64,000 nt of DNA from Ictalurus punctatus (GCF_001660625.3 NC_030441.2:7185186-7249185), one strand, 5' to 3'; numbered from the stretch's first letter, positions 1 to 11,589 are shown. Notes: generated by a model from the letters alone, not told the origin. Numbers and translations are program-made.

Positions 1-559
1 GGAAAGGTCCCTGTGCAATATAAATCTTTCCAGACCTCAATATTTGTTTGGTGAAAGGAGGCTTTGTTCTAAAACAATGGGGGCAAACTTGAAAATTGCA
101 TATGTGCAATCTAAAGAATAGAATGGATTCTTATTACAGGCCAGAACTAAAAACCTTTTGTTTACAAGCTTACTTGTTTACAAGTTTAAAAAAAATAAAA
201 ATCCTTATGCCTGTCACACATGCACATCTGTGGCTTATGCAATATGATCATAAGCTTGTATTAATTTACAGGGACAAAGGTGATGTGATAGGATTTTATG
301 GAAAATGTTATAAATTCTTAAGTATGAGAGTACTTAACTTGTACTTTGTAGGCTTGTGAATATGTGTAATTAAATTATGTTTAGTCACAATTTTAATGAA
401 AAAAAATTATAAGAGAGACATTTTCTATCCATTTCAACTGCGCAATAGCAGTTCTTAACCCTCTTCTGTAATAATGGGTGCAACTAAATAAGTTAATGCT
501 CCAATGAGCCATATTAGGTGTTTTGAGGTGTTAATATTTGGTTAAAAAAAATCACAGTG
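1..559. other. Unannotated AT-rich flank
   Basis: Only short ORFs without recognisable similarity are present. I see no terminal repeats, SINE boxes or splice-flanked exon here. Confidence 0.4.
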
Positions 560-845
560 CATTAATTCATCTTTAATATCCAATTTATCCTGGTCAGTGT
601 CCTGACAACATTGGATTTGAGGCATGAATTCACCATGGATGGGATGCCAGTAAATTACAGAGCCCTATGCATATGCATATGTGACAGCACACAGTCACAG
701 ACTCATTCATATATAGGGCAATTTACTGCAGCCAATCCACCTACTAACATATTTTTTGGAGGTGGGAGGACACCCATGCAGACATGGGAATATGCAGAAC
801 TCTGCACAGACAGTCACCAAAGCCCAGTACTGGAATGGGGACACA
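560..845 (-). repeat. SINE A (tRNA-derived, AATG-type tail), minus strand, degraded
   Basis: Read on the minus strand, this holds the block order of a common fish SINE: the 'tttcctccc' stretch, a 'ggttggctgcagtaaattgcc' -like stretch, 'ggcatcccatcc', then 'ctgaccaggata' and an AATG-like tail near 560. The same family recurs at 11590, 14615, 22205, 34285, 37925, 44290 and 47740. The copy is strongly diverged, and its tRNA-like head is not clear. Confidence 0.6.
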
Positions 846-1039
846 GAGAAAAAAAAACACAACCTTTTTATCCCAGTAAAGGTGAATTATAAGACCTTTG
901 TGACCAGTGTTACCTGGAAAAGCTCTGGATCCAATGCAGCCCTAACCAGATTAAGTGAGTACAGAAAGTAAGTGTGAATTACTCAAAAGTAGACACTTTG
1001 GTCTTTCATATTGCATATGCCACTGAATTTTGTTCCTCA

Positions 1040-1106
1040 TTACATATTTGTAAGTCGCTTTTGATAAAAGCATCTGCTAAATGAATAAATGTAATGTAAA
1101 TGTAAA
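1040..1106 (+). repeat. L2-clade LINE/SINE 3' tail, (ATGTAA)n end
   Basis: The sequence 'cgcttttgataaaagcatc' forms a short stem-loop and is followed by 'tgctaaatgaataaatgtaatgtaa' in parts, ending in ATGTAA repeats. This is the 3'-terminal stem-loop and tail known from eel UnaL2 and related SINEs. The loop here is TGATA-like rather than GGATA. No ORF precedes it, so it is a 5'-truncated insertion. A younger copy lies at 52340-52412. Confidence 0.6.
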
Positions 1107-1384
1107 CGTTCAACTATTTTCTCGAGGATGTCAAATACTTGACATAACCCTCAATCTCAAACTCACTGTCCATTTGTTTGCAGGACCTTAACAACAACAT
1201 GTTAATGCTAATAACACTATATAACACAATTTTTGTTCCTGGGTAGTAAGTGTTATTTTCTAACCGCGTATGCCTCAAAAGTGTAGAATTGCTTAATACC
1301 CTCAAACTTGCTTTTGTGACCAAGATATTGGTATTTTGAAATTGACCTAATTTAAGTCACAAAACACAGGTACATTTCTAAATA

Positions 1385-3005
1385 CAGTATCTCACAAAAG
1401 TGAGTACACCCCTCACATTTTTGTAAATATTTCATTATATCTTTTCATGTGACAACACTGAAGAAATTACACTTTGCTACAATGTAAAGTAGTGAGTGTA
1501 CAGCTTGTGTAACAGTGTACTGTAAATTTGCTGTCCCCTCAAAATAACTCAACACACAGCCATTAATGTCTAAACCGCTGGCAACAAAAGTGAGTACACC
1601 CCTAAGTGAAAATGTCCAAATTGGGCCCAATTAGCCATTTTCCCTCCCTGGTGTCATGTGACTTAGCGTTACAAGGTCTCAGGTGTAAATGGAGAGCAGG
1701 TGTGTTAAATTTGGTGTCATCACTCTCACACTCACTCATACTGGTCACTGGAAGTTCAACATGGCACCTCATGGCAAAGAACTCTCTGAGGATCTGAAAA
1801 AAACAATTGTTGCTCTACATAAAGATGGCCTAGGCTATAAAAAGATTGCCAAGACCCTGACACTGAGCTGCAGCACGGTGGCCAAGACCATACAGCGGTT
1901 TAACAGGAAAGGTTCCACTCAGAACAGGCCTCGCCATGGTCGACCAAAGAAGTTGAGTGCACGTGCTCAGCGTCATATCCAGAGGTTGTCTTTGGGAAAT
2001 AGATGTATGGGTGTTGCCAGCATTGCTGCAGAGGTTGAAGGGGTGGGGGGTCAGCCTGTCAGTGCTCAGACCATATGCTGCACACTGCATCAAATTGGTC
2101 TGCATGCCTGTCATCCCAGAAGGAAGCCTCTTCTAAAGATGATGCACAAGAAACCCCGCAAACAGTTTGCTGAAGACAAGCAGACTAAGGACATGGATTA
2201 CTGGAACCATGTCCTGTGGTCTGATTAGACCAAGATAAACGTATTTGGTTCAGATGGTGTCAAGCGTGTGTGGCGGCAACCTGGTGAGGAGTACAAATAC
2301 AAGTGTGTCTTCCCTACAGTCAAGCATGGTGGTGGGAGTGTCATGGTCTGGGGCTGCATGAGTGCTGCCAGAACTGAGGAGCTACAGTTCATTGAGGGAA
2401 CCATGAATGCCAACATGTACTGTGACATACTGAAGCAGAGCATGATTCCAGCATGTATTCCAACATGACAACAACCCCAAACACACCTCCAAGATGACCA
2501 CTGCCATGCTAAAGAAGCTGAGGATGAAGGTGATGGACTGGCCAAGCATGTCTCCAGACCTAAACCCTATTGAGCATCTGTGGGGCATCCTCAAATGGAA
2601 GGTGGAGGAGCACAAGGTCTCTTACCTCCACCAGCTCCGTGATGTCGTCATGCAGGAGTGGAAGAGGACTCCAGTGGCAACCTGTGAAGCTCTGGTGAAC
2701 TCCATGCCCAAGAGGGTTAAGGCAGTACTGGAAAATAATTGTGGCCACACAAAATATTGACACTTTGGGCCCAATTTGGACATTTTCACTTAGGGGTGTA
2801 CTCACTGTTGTTGCCAGTGGTTTAGACATTAATGGCTGTGTGTTGAGTTATTTTGAGGGGACAGCAAATTTACACTGTTATACAAGCTGTACACTCACTA
2901 CTTTACATTGTAGCAAAGTGTTATTTCTTCAGTGTTGTCACATGAAAAGATCTAATCAAATATTTACAAAAATGTGAGGGGTGTACTCACTTTTGTGAGA
3001 TACTG
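1385..3005 (+). mobile_element. Tc1-like transposon, family 1 copy A, inactive
   Basis: Both ends carry the inverted repeat CAGTATCTCACAAAAGTGAG, flanked by TA at 1383-1384 and 3006-3007, the target duplication used by Tc1/mariner elements. The inverted repeats extend inward for over 200 bp, with the outer motif repeated internally near 1585 and 2795. The 1621-bp length suits the family. It is inserted in the left arm of an inverted repeat pair (1205-3965). A second copy of the family is at 51084-52520. The encoded transposase is broken. Confidence 0.93.
1761..2760 (+). pseudogene. Tc1-like transposase, broken (copy A)
   Basis: The reading frame starts MAPHGKELSEDLKK with a paired-type helix-turn-helix region (GYKKIAKTLTLSCSTVAKTI) followed by GRPKKLSARAQ, typical of Tc1 DNA-binding domains. 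The DDE catalytic domain follows: HVLWSD with the first Asp at 2223-2225, HDNNPKHTSK with the second, and DLNPIEHLWG with the Glu. The codon after the first catalytic Asp is TAG at 2226-2228, where copy B has GAG. A deletion near 2447-2455, about 23 bp relative to copy B, shifts the frame, so the C-terminal part reads from about 2494 to 2760. The start at 1761 matches the family start in copy B. No active protein is possible without repair. Confidence 0.92.
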
Positions 3006-3072
3006 TATGTTGTTTATAATATGTTGTTTAAAATATGTTGACCTCAACGAGGATTACAACAGTGTCAAGACA

Positions 3073-3369
3073 TTGCTGGACACCTTGAAATATGAGGAGT
3101 AGTATTGGGAGGTCATCAGAGACTTCAAAATGGTGGTATTTCTGATGGGTCTCCAAGGAAGTTTCACCAGGTTTCCCTGCTATCTTTGTCTTTGGGAGAG
3201 CAGGGACACCAAGGCAGACTACCAAAGGCAGGACCAGTCACACACACAGACCAAGGTCACTGTTTGGGAGCGGGGGGGGTTATAGAACAACGTCAAGTGG
3301 GATTCATTGGTGGACCCCTGTAAGGTGCTGTTGCCACCACAGCACATCAAATTGGTACTTCTAAAACAA
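3073..3369 (+). pseudogene. Relic of an uncharacterised multicopy protein family, plus-strand arm
   Basis: One frame runs LLDTLKYEE, stop, YWEVIRDFKMVVFLMGL, then FPCYLCLWESRDTK, a second stop, NNVKWDSLVDPCKVLLP and HIKLVLLKQ. Two stops interrupt it, but the frame is kept. It matches the minus-strand relic at 3368-3751 motif for motif. From memory, proteins with the pattern CxLCxWDSRxxxxH, NNVxxxPLVDPxKVLLPPLHIKLGLMKQFVKA-type blocks are scattered in fish and invertebrate genomes without assigned function; I cannot place them in a transposon class. Tail end and N-terminus are missing. Confidence 0.6.
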
Positions 3370-3751
3370 TAGAGATATTCTTTATCTGTGGTCCAATGAA
3401 TACACTGGCTATGGCTTTTGACTCAGACAGCTTAGGATTAAAGTCTTGAAGGTACTTGAAGGCTGCCTACTACTTATCTAGGGCTGTGACAAATTGTTTC
3501 ATAAGGCCCAATTTGATGTGCAGTGGTTTCATTAGCACCTTCCAGTGGTCCACCAATGGCTCCCACTTGACATTGTTCCTCCCCACAGCAAACTCAGTCC
3601 GCTGTGACCAGTCCCACCTATGGAACTGTAATTTGGTGTCCCTGTTGTCCCAAAGACAAAGATGGAGACCCATCAGGAATGCCACCATGTTGAAGTCTCC
3701 GATGACCTCCCAGTCATGCTCATCATACTTCAAGGTGTCCAGCAATGACAC
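3368..3751 (-). pseudogene. Relic of an uncharacterised multicopy protein family, minus-strand arm
   Basis: On the minus strand the frame reads MSLLDTLKYDEHDWEVIGDF, then LCLWDNRDTKLQFHRWDW, RTEFAVGRNNVKWEPLVD and MKPLHIKLGLMKQFVTALDK, followed by two in-frame stops. The frame then continues AAFKYLQDFNPKLSESKA and FIGPQIKNI. Relative to the plus-strand copy, about 11 residues before LCLW are missing in frame. This copy reaches further toward the C-terminus than its partner. The conserved Cys/Trp/His pattern suggests a structured domain, but I assign no function. It is a pseudogene here, and a non-TE multicopy gene family cannot be excluded. Confidence 0.62.
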
Positions 3752-3965
3752 TTGACACTGTTGTAATCCATTTTAGGTCAGAAAAAAAACCCCAATTTTT
3801 ATGTGAACGAAAATATGCAAATTGACCTGTTTTCTCAATGAAAATAGGTAAATGTGAAAATACCAATGTCCTGGTCACAAAAGTTTGAGGGGATTCTATA
3901 CTTTTGTGTTATGAGCAATTAGGAAATAACACTTACTACACAGGAACAAGAAAAAATTTACATAG

Positions 3966-6900
3966 TGTAATCAGTGAAAAGTAAAGCAGAAAATATTTGT
4001 AGATGCAGCTACTGAAAATTGCATTGGTTTTATGCTGCTCTGGTCATGGCTCCCTTTCCTTGACAGAACACACATCACACAATTAAGTGCAGAGGCCTCC
4101 TTGAGGAATTTTGGCCTGCGGTAAAAGAGCTGATGCACACAAATTTGCCCAAACAAGGAAAGCTCTGTGGTCACTGCATCCCATTCATAAGAACATAATG
4201 CATTACAGGCCAGATTCGTCAAATCAATCTCATATTTATTTAACTGCCATCATTGCAATTAGTCATAGACAAATATACATCTGTTACATGTTAATCAATG
4301 TTGAATGGCTGTAGAACATTGACTAAAATGTTTCCAATAAATGCAGACCTCTGGGTAAGCAATATAATAATTGCTTTGCCAGTAAGGTCTTTAAATCACA
4401 ATGCCTTAAATTTAAATTAAGTGTTTTTTTACGTGGGAGGCATGCAAATTAGAAAACAAATAATCAAGAGTTGAACTTTAAACATAGAGGCTGTGAATGG
4501 TATAGTCTCACAAAATAGAAAAAGACAGCACAAAAAGCAGAAAGAGGCCACGCTCCTGCTTTTGACCCAGAATGGTTGGAGCTTGATGGAGAGTGACAAT
4601 GCAAGCAAACAAACTTGGAGCGGTGGGCAAAAGACGGCAAAGATCAGAGATGAAGAAGGGAACATTGAAGAGAAGAGCCCTGATTAAACAGAGAGAGTTA
4701 GACAGGAGGGAGGAGGAAACTGGAGGGGATCAGGGTGGGACGTGCAAAGACGAATAGAGGCAATGGTGAACTCAAAGTCTGATTGGTGGGGAAACATAGC
4801 CTTCTAAATGGATGGTGGGGGATGGGTGGGGGATCACTGGAAAAAAGAGCCATTCATAATCATTTTTAAATTGGCGGCTAAATAACACCACCTGCCTGAA
4901 CAAAGCTATAACACTTTCCTAGAAGTGCTGTTTGATGTTGTCGTGCATTCAAAATCATTACGAGAAAGGCCAAAATGAAAGAATATCCCAGTTTCAAAAG
5001 AAAATGGTCACTCGAACAGTCACACCAGTGTCAGAAAAGAAGGTTGGGTCTGTGATGGTTGTAAAGTGCATTCTATATTTGCCAAAGGCCAAAGAACCCT
5101 ATAGAACCTAACAACACTCCTCCTGGATTCTACATAATCCAGCTCAAATACAATGACATAACCTAAAATTTATGGAATAATTCCCGAGCTATAACATATA
5201 ATACACGTCAAAATTCATACTGAACAATGAAATGTTAATGGAAAGTTATACATTTCAATGCAGAATATATAGCTTTATACAACTTTAAAATTTAAAAGCA
5301 AATCATAAAAAATGAATGAACTCTTCTTTATATCTTTACATCTTTGACTTAGTTTTGACTTAAGACATTATATCTTTGACTTAATTTGATAGCAACGCCT
5401 ATTTTTAGCCTGTGTTATGGTCAAACTGAATTTGCAGGCTACAGAGCTGAATGGCAAATGCAAATTGACATAAAATACCAAAGTTTAATTTGTCCAAAAA
5501 TCTCAGCATGATATATTCTTTTGAATTACATCTTCAAGCTGTACAGGGTATAGATATGATATAAATATTTTTTTTATATTTGTTGTTAGTTTAGAACTAA
5601 GGTACATAGTTCTATTTGTAATTTTATGAATGTACAATTTCATATAACTTCATAGCTTGCTGTGAATTGTGGAACTATTTTAACCCCTTCTATTTCAGGA
5701 ACGGGTTGCTTGTTGTTTGTTCTGCCAAGCCCTATGGAATTGAATGATCAATGCCCAATTTATTTTGGAATGGAGGATTTTCGTCATTTATTAGCAGCAA
5801 TGCAATAGTGCAATAAAGTGTATCATTCTGATGTGATCACTACACCTACCTTGAAAACAGAGGTTAAATCTGTGGTGGCTATTGGTGTCCTGACATACAA
5901 ATAATCAATGGCTACTGCCCTCCTGTCTTAGGATATCTTATGATAAAGTGTAGACTCTTTCATATACCATGAGAATCTACCATGAGAATACAATGCAAAA
6001 TGCATATAACTATCCTCACACCCAGATAGTGCCTTTGTTGCTGTGGTAGACTTCAACCAAGCCAATCTCAAGATGGTAACCACGAAAATAGCATTTGTAG
6101 ATATAAGCAGCAGACTTGAGTGGAATTAAAGTGGCAGTGCAGTGCAAACATTGTCAACAGTGTAAACAGCAAATAAAATATATAGGGATATAAAGTATTG
6201 TATAAAGTGAATATGAGGAGAAAAAAAGAAAAAAGAAAAATGTGGAAGTGCATATTGATGTGAATAGTGGGCAGAGCTAAAGTTAACTATAATCCACTGC
6301 GTTTAGGAGCATCATGACATTATAGTTTTATATCATAGTTATATAGAGCAAATTATATTTTACGCAGTCAGATACTTTATATAGATACCATATTTAACAT
6401 ATTTAGTCAGTACAGCCCTTTTACCATTCTTATGTCTAAGTTCAACATGCACAAACACATTATAACTATGTTATAACCACAGCATATTTCATTTGCATGT
6501 TGCCTGTTCAAAGTAGCCTGTTGATGCAGCAGTATAATAACAAATCTATCATACTATCTCCTCTTGCAGATGAGAATGTTCCCAATGAATGCTCTTAAGC
6601 TCTATGGAAGTGACTAACAGCTGGCATGTCACTGACTAGCTGTTTGCATGCTTTGGGACCCTGCTGTTAAAAGTCAAGTTACACAATTGAGTAAAATAAG
6701 TGACTGTAAATTGCGAGGCAGCTTTTTCCATTAAATGCATTTGATGCAAACTATAGCCTCTGGGGCAGCACCAAGAGGAGTGTCACTTGAGGACATTTGT
6801 GAAATGGAGAGATGGAGCTCACTGTCTACTTTTGCCAGATTGTACACTAGGCCTGGGTCACTTGGGATAAGAATGTATAGGTTACCTAAAGGAGGTCATA

Positions 6901-7354
6901 GTCATAAGGTGATGACTTTGATATTGATAATCACCAAGCAAATAAGCAAACAAGAATACTCCACTAGTTCCTCCACTCAGTTACTCTGTGTCCACAGCAC
7001 CCACTCTGTTATACACTGCTAAAAAATAGCCACGTGTCTATAACTGAAGCTGCATGATTTTCTGCATTGTGGGGAGCAGGTATACAGGTGTTCCTATTAA
7101 AGTAGACTGTGAGTGTGGGGTTACATTCTTCATACTATTCTTCTGCTTGTGGTGCACTACTGACATGCTTCTCATTAAGAAAAATAAAGTTGCCAATGTA
7201 TAGATCAAATACCCATTTCTGACCCAGCATCTCTCTTACAACATCTCTCAGACCATAGCTGACAATATTTATCAGCAGCTGACTGGATGTTTCAAGGACA
7301 AAAAACAAACTTGCCACACAATCTGGCTGCTCCAATTAAGCATTGATTACAATA
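3966..7354. other. Unannotated interval, no gene seen
   Basis: About 3.4 kb of AT-rich sequence with only short, unrecognised ORFs. No terminal repeats, SINE boxes, long microsatellite or domain motifs were noticed. Confidence 0.4.
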
Positions 7355-7359
7355 GTCTG

Positions 7360-7673
7360 TGTCATGTATATCAGACTCTGAACTACAGTTCCCAGCAGCC
7401 ACTGCACCTCACTGCATCACGGTCACATGACCTGCACCTGAATCACGTTCATGTTAACAAGCGCTTATGTGTCACAGTTTGCACTTCACTCCTTGCCTTG
7501 CGTTTGTCTTTTGTTGCTGTCATTTCTGTCTTAGTGTTCATGGTCTTTGTTAATGTTTTATTCTTGCCTTAGTGTTTTGCTTCCTGTTCATAGTTCTTGT
7601 TTTGTGTTTTGTTTTGGTATTCATTAAAACTAAAATCTGCACTTGCATCTGTCTCTGCCTCCAAATTATGACA
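7360..7673 (+). repeat. 5' LTR (314 bp)
   Basis: Starts TGTCATG and ends ATGACA. A polyadenylation-like 'attaaaac' stretch lies near 7624, and 'ctgcacttgcatctgtctc' follows. It differs from the right LTR by scattered substitutions and small indels, so the insertion is not very recent. Confidence 0.9.
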
Positions 7674-7689
7674 GAAAACAAGACCTACT

Positions 7690-9234
7690 ATGGATGCAGC
7701 AGAATTTTTCAGGATCCAAGAGGCCCTGTGTGAAAGGGAGAAACCGAGGTGGGAGAACGATGGGAAATTCTCCCTAATTAAAGCCAACTGGGAATGGCTT
7801 GACATGATGTACACTGACATGGGGTATGTCAAAGGGGAGCCTTCGAACCAGGCTGGAACCATCTCCCACCCTCCCGCCCCCACTGTGGATCTCATCCAGC
7901 ATGCCGAGTCGACGGAGAACATTGTTCAGCCTCCCCGCTCGTCTGAGGAACTGCTCAGTCTCCCTTTTCAGCTGAAGATGTTTCTCCACATCCCAGCTCT
8001 ACTTCAGACATCGCTCCACCTTCTTACTCCACTGAGGACGTTGCTGCCCCTTCCTGCTCGGTTGAGGACATTGCTCTGCCTTCCTGCTCGGCTGAGGAAG
8101 TTGCTTTGCCTTCCTGCTTGTCTGAGGAAGTCACTCTGCCATCCTGATCCACTGAGAACGTCGCTCTGCATCTATGCTCCACTGAAGATGTCGCTCCTTT
8201 TCTTTGCTTCACACCGTATGTCGCTCCACCTTCCTGCTCCATGGAGGACATCGCTCCCCCCCTCATGCTTCATGGAGAGCATCGCTCCTCCCTCTAGCCT
8301 TGTGGAGAACCTTGCTCCTCCCTCTGGCCTTGCGGAGAACCTCGGTCCTCCCTCTGGCCTTGCAGAGAACCTCAATCCCCCCTCTGGCCTTGAGGAGAAC
8401 CTCGCTCCTCCGTGGCCTCATGGAGAACTTCGCTCCTCCCTCTAGCCTCGCGGAGAACTTTGCTCCTCCCTCTGGCCTCGCGGAGAACTTCACTCTCCCC
8501 TCTGGTCTTAGATGAACTTCGCTCCCCCCTCTAGCCTCATGGGGAACGTTGCTTCCCCCTCTGGCTCTGCCTTGAGCTTTGTTCCTCCGACTAGCTGTGC
8601 AGTAGCCATTGCTCCACATTCAAGCCAGGCCAGGGATATCTCTCTGCGGTGCAGAAGAGACCGCTCCGCACCTGAACCTCAACTAAACCTGAACTTCCAG
8701 TCAGAGGTCGAAGAGACGGCCTCCCAAACCCTGTTCCTGTCTGAGGTCTATGTCACGGCCAACCAAGTTCTGCTCATGCCTGAGTGTGCTGACACAGCCA
8801 ACCAAGTTCTACTCACACCTGAGTCTGCTGACACAAACAACCAAGTTCTGCTCACGCCTGAGTCTGCTGACACAGCCAACCAAGTTCTGCTCACGCCTGA
8901 GTCTGCTGACACAGCCAACCAAGTTCTGCTCACACCTGAGTCTGCTGACACAGCCAACCAAGTTCTGCTCATGGCTGAATTTGCTGACACAGCCAACCAA
9001 GTTCTGCTCATGCCAGAGTCTGCTGACATGGCCAACCAAGTTCTGCCATCTTATTCTGCTGCGGATGTCGCTCTTCCTGTCTGTTCTGCTGAGGACGTCG
9101 CTCTGCCTTTTCACCCTGCTGAAGCTGATGACCCAGCTTCCCATGCCTTGGTGCTGTCTAGCGACCCCAGCGAGCCTGCCCCTACTTCATGCCTGTCCCT
9201 CAGCTCCTTGAGGGGCCTACTATTTGTTGTATAA
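7690..9234 (+). pseudogene. Repeat-rich gag-like ORF of the LTR element, frame-broken
   Basis: The frame starts MDAAEFFRIQEALCEREK just after the left LTR, a position and opening like Gag starts of fish LTR elements. It then consists mostly of tandem repeats: about ten 10-residue units of the type PSCSAEDVAL (about 7960-8260), about nine units of type APPSGLAENL (8275-8540), and nearly eight 13-residue units of type ADTANQVLLTPES (8752-9047), closing with more PSCSAEDVAL-like units. A stop at about 8145 and frame changes near 7955, 8255, 8410 and 8512 break it. No zinc knuckle or enzyme motif is visible. Whether it ever made a functional protein is unclear. Confidence 0.6.
8752..9047 (+). repeat. 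39-bp tandem repeat, nearly 8 units
   Basis: The unit starts gacacagccaaccaagttct and continues for 39 bp, a multiple of three, coding ADTANQVLLTPES. The homologous segment of the LTR element at 39748-41964 holds only about three units (41038-41145), so copy number has changed between the elements. Confidence 0.92.
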
Positions 9235-9356
9235 TGCCTGGCTCAGGACCTTAGGGGCTGTGAAGACATTTTGCCAGAAGTCTAGGACCGCCGGGGGAGG
9301 GAGTGTTTTCTGGTGCTCCAGGAGTAGCGCCTTTTTTTTTCGGGGGGTGGGGGTTC

Positions 9357-9687
9357 TGCCATGTAGATCAGAGAAGGAACTCTGGACTACAGTTCCCAGC
9401 AGTCACTGCACCTCACTGCATCACGGTCACATGATCACCTGCACATGAATCACAAACATGTTGATGAGCACTTATATGTATATAGCCAGAGTTTGCACTG
9501 CACTCCTTGTCTTGCGTTTGTGTTTTGTTACTGTCGTTTCTGTCTTGGTGTTCAGGGTCTTTGTTAATGTTTTTTTCTTGCCTTAATATTTTGCTTCCTG
9601 TTCATAGTTATTGTTTTGTATCTTGTTTTGGCATTCATTAAAACTAAAATCTGCACTTGCATCTGTCTCTGCGTCCAAATTGTGACA
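9357..9687 (+). repeat. 3' LTR (331 bp)
   Basis: Starts TGCCATG, ends GTGACA, and is followed by the target duplication gtctg. Relative to the 5' LTR it has extra bases in the 'atgatcacctg' and 'tatatgtatatagccag' regions. Confidence 0.9.
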
Positions 9688-9692
9688 GTCTG

Positions 9693-11588
9693 TCACATTT
9701 TCCATAGATACAGTTGATTGATTTTTAATAACATTTGTAATTTTCCCCAAATGTTTAGATGAACAGATGGAATAAATTCCTTTATCACTTCCATTTATAC
9801 TAGAGGACAACACAAACATTATCTGTAATGTCCTTATTTTATGCATGTGACATTTTTGGCATGAGGAGTTGTCAAAATGACCTGCCAAGCTATAGAGCTT
9901 TCTTTTTTTTTTTCTAAACAGGTTTGGATATTTTATACCATGAAGCCTGACACCACTCTTACTGTTCCACATTCAAAGCAACATAATTAAGATGGGATAA
10001 GAAGTCATATAGGATAGTGAATGGGATGCTCAGGTATGACATTTGCTATTTCTGCATTTTTCTTAACAAAATATAAACAGTAATATTTATAACTGTATAT
10101 AGAGAAAGGAACTAGTCTACTGAAAAGTCAGTAGTGGAGGTAGCTTGGCTATGCTATAGACCTGGTAAACACTTCAAAGAAGTGAGAAGAAGTAGAAAGG
10201 CATGTAAAACCACAAAAAGCGAAGGGAAGAGTTAATTGAGAGCACATCATTTCCAGATGGCCTCACAAAAAAAAAAAAAAAAAACCCCTGAGCAAGAACA
10301 TGATTAAATTGCTAAGAGGGATAGAAGCCCTGTGCAATCAAACCAGATAGCTGCCATATGAGGGGACACAGAAGCAAGTCATCTAGGTTTAATTCAAAAT
10401 TTTCACCATAGTACTCTAGACATGCATCATGATCTGTTTAATGTATACTGTATGTTTGTGACTATAATAGTTGAGAATGTTGGAAAAAGACAAGTTGGAA
10501 ATTTAGGTTTGCTAATTGATTGGGAGTAAGGAATCAGAGAGTAGGAGAGGGTATGAGAAACCAACTGGACAATGTAACATCAATACAATATCTAGTATTG
10601 TTAGACTTAAAATGCATGCAACCATGTTTTTTACTGCTTCTTTTTCAGAAGCACTGTGTTGTGCTTGTGTAGTATGCAAGTATGCACCTGTTGAAAAATT
10701 CTTATAAATGTGGGTGCTGGTAAAGTAGGACAGAAACCTAATAGAAACATTTAAAAATTTGCCAAAATCTGATACAATTTCCTGAAATCAGAGTAGCGAG
10801 TATGTGAGTGAATGCAAAAAATTTTAGCGTTTATAACCAGGAAATACCCTTTGTTTAGCATGCCACATCAACTGGTGTCTCAGGAATTCAATCCCTGAGA
10901 TTTGACATAGATGGAAGGAGAGACTGAATGAGGGGAAGATGTTGCCAAGCACTCAGACTCTGCTGAATTTCTCCAATCCTGTTTTGGAAAAAAAAGATCA
11001 ACATCTTAGCCTGGAGGACATTAGTCCTTCATTATAGCTTGTGGAACAAGCATATGTGTTACCTGGATCTATTATGGAAAAAAATAAACAAAATGGTTAT
11101 GCCTAAAATGCCAAGCATCTTACCAAGGAAGGAGACATTCAGCATTGTGTGGTTAATAGCACCACAAATGGATAATCAATGTCTGCGCATGCCCTAAACC
11201 ACACTCAAAAATGTCCTCATCAAAATGTCCTGAGGTTGAAGCATGTTTAGCTGGGTACGTACTTGTGTCGTGAGAGACGTGGATTTTTTATTAGGATTTT
11301 TTATTCCAGAACTCTTTGGGATCTTTTATTTCTTCAATGAGTGTTCTGCTGTTACCCGCATAGTATTTGCTTTAAGGGGTGAAGTGTAATTATTGCACTT
11401 TACTATCCTGTGGAAGATTTAGAACACATGAAATATATGGGGGGAAAATCATATCAAAGTGAAGACAATCATGTACTATTCAGTAAGTTTATAAAACATA
11501 AACCAGAAACTGAACAAAATATATGAATAAGAAAAGTCTTAAATTCATAAAAAGAAACCAAGTGCTACAATGATTCTGCAATGAACTG
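9693..11588. other. Unannotated interval
   Basis: Only weak ORFs. A 19-base A run followed by C residues lies at about 10266-10288. Nothing else was recognised. Confidence 0.4.
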
Positions 11589-11589
11589 A

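Larger units (their letters stand above)
1205..3965. repeat. Tail-to-tail pair of truncated copies of one repeat, split by Tc1
   Basis: The noncoding block at about 1205-1345 reappears reverse-complemented at about 3810-3965; both contain 'gtagtaagtgttatttyct' and a 'ccctcaaact' box. The protein-like block at 3073-3369 on the plus strand reappears on the minus strand at 3368-3751. Together they form an inverted pair with its junction near 3369. The left arm is interrupted at 1385-3005 by a Tc1-like element. The arms are diverged and end at different points of the protein, so this is not a simple perfect palindrome. Confidence 0.7.
7360..9687 (+). mobile_element. Non-autonomous LTR retrotransposon, complete, with TSD GTCTG
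   Basis: Two direct repeats, 7360-7673 and 9357-9687, begin TGYCATGTAKATCAGA and end TGACA. They are flanked by the identical 5-bp duplication gtctg at 7355-7359 and 9688-9692. A G-rich polypurine stretch (9341-9354) precedes the right LTR. The internal region has no protease, reverse transcriptase, RNase H or integrase motif, only a repeat-rich, frame-broken ORF. It is therefore non-autonomous and would need enzymes from another element. Its 3' internal half is homologous to that of the element at 39748-41964. No clear tRNA primer-binding site was recognised after the left LTR. Confidence 0.92.

Noticed and set aside
7060..7340. 66-codon minus-strand ORF as host gene
   Set aside because: No recognised similarity or splice context; it lies just outside the LTR element boundary.
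8748..9144. Open minus-strand frames over the 39-bp repeat
   Set aside because: Tandem repeats with a unit length divisible by three leave all frames open; the plus-strand frame agrees with the related LTR element.
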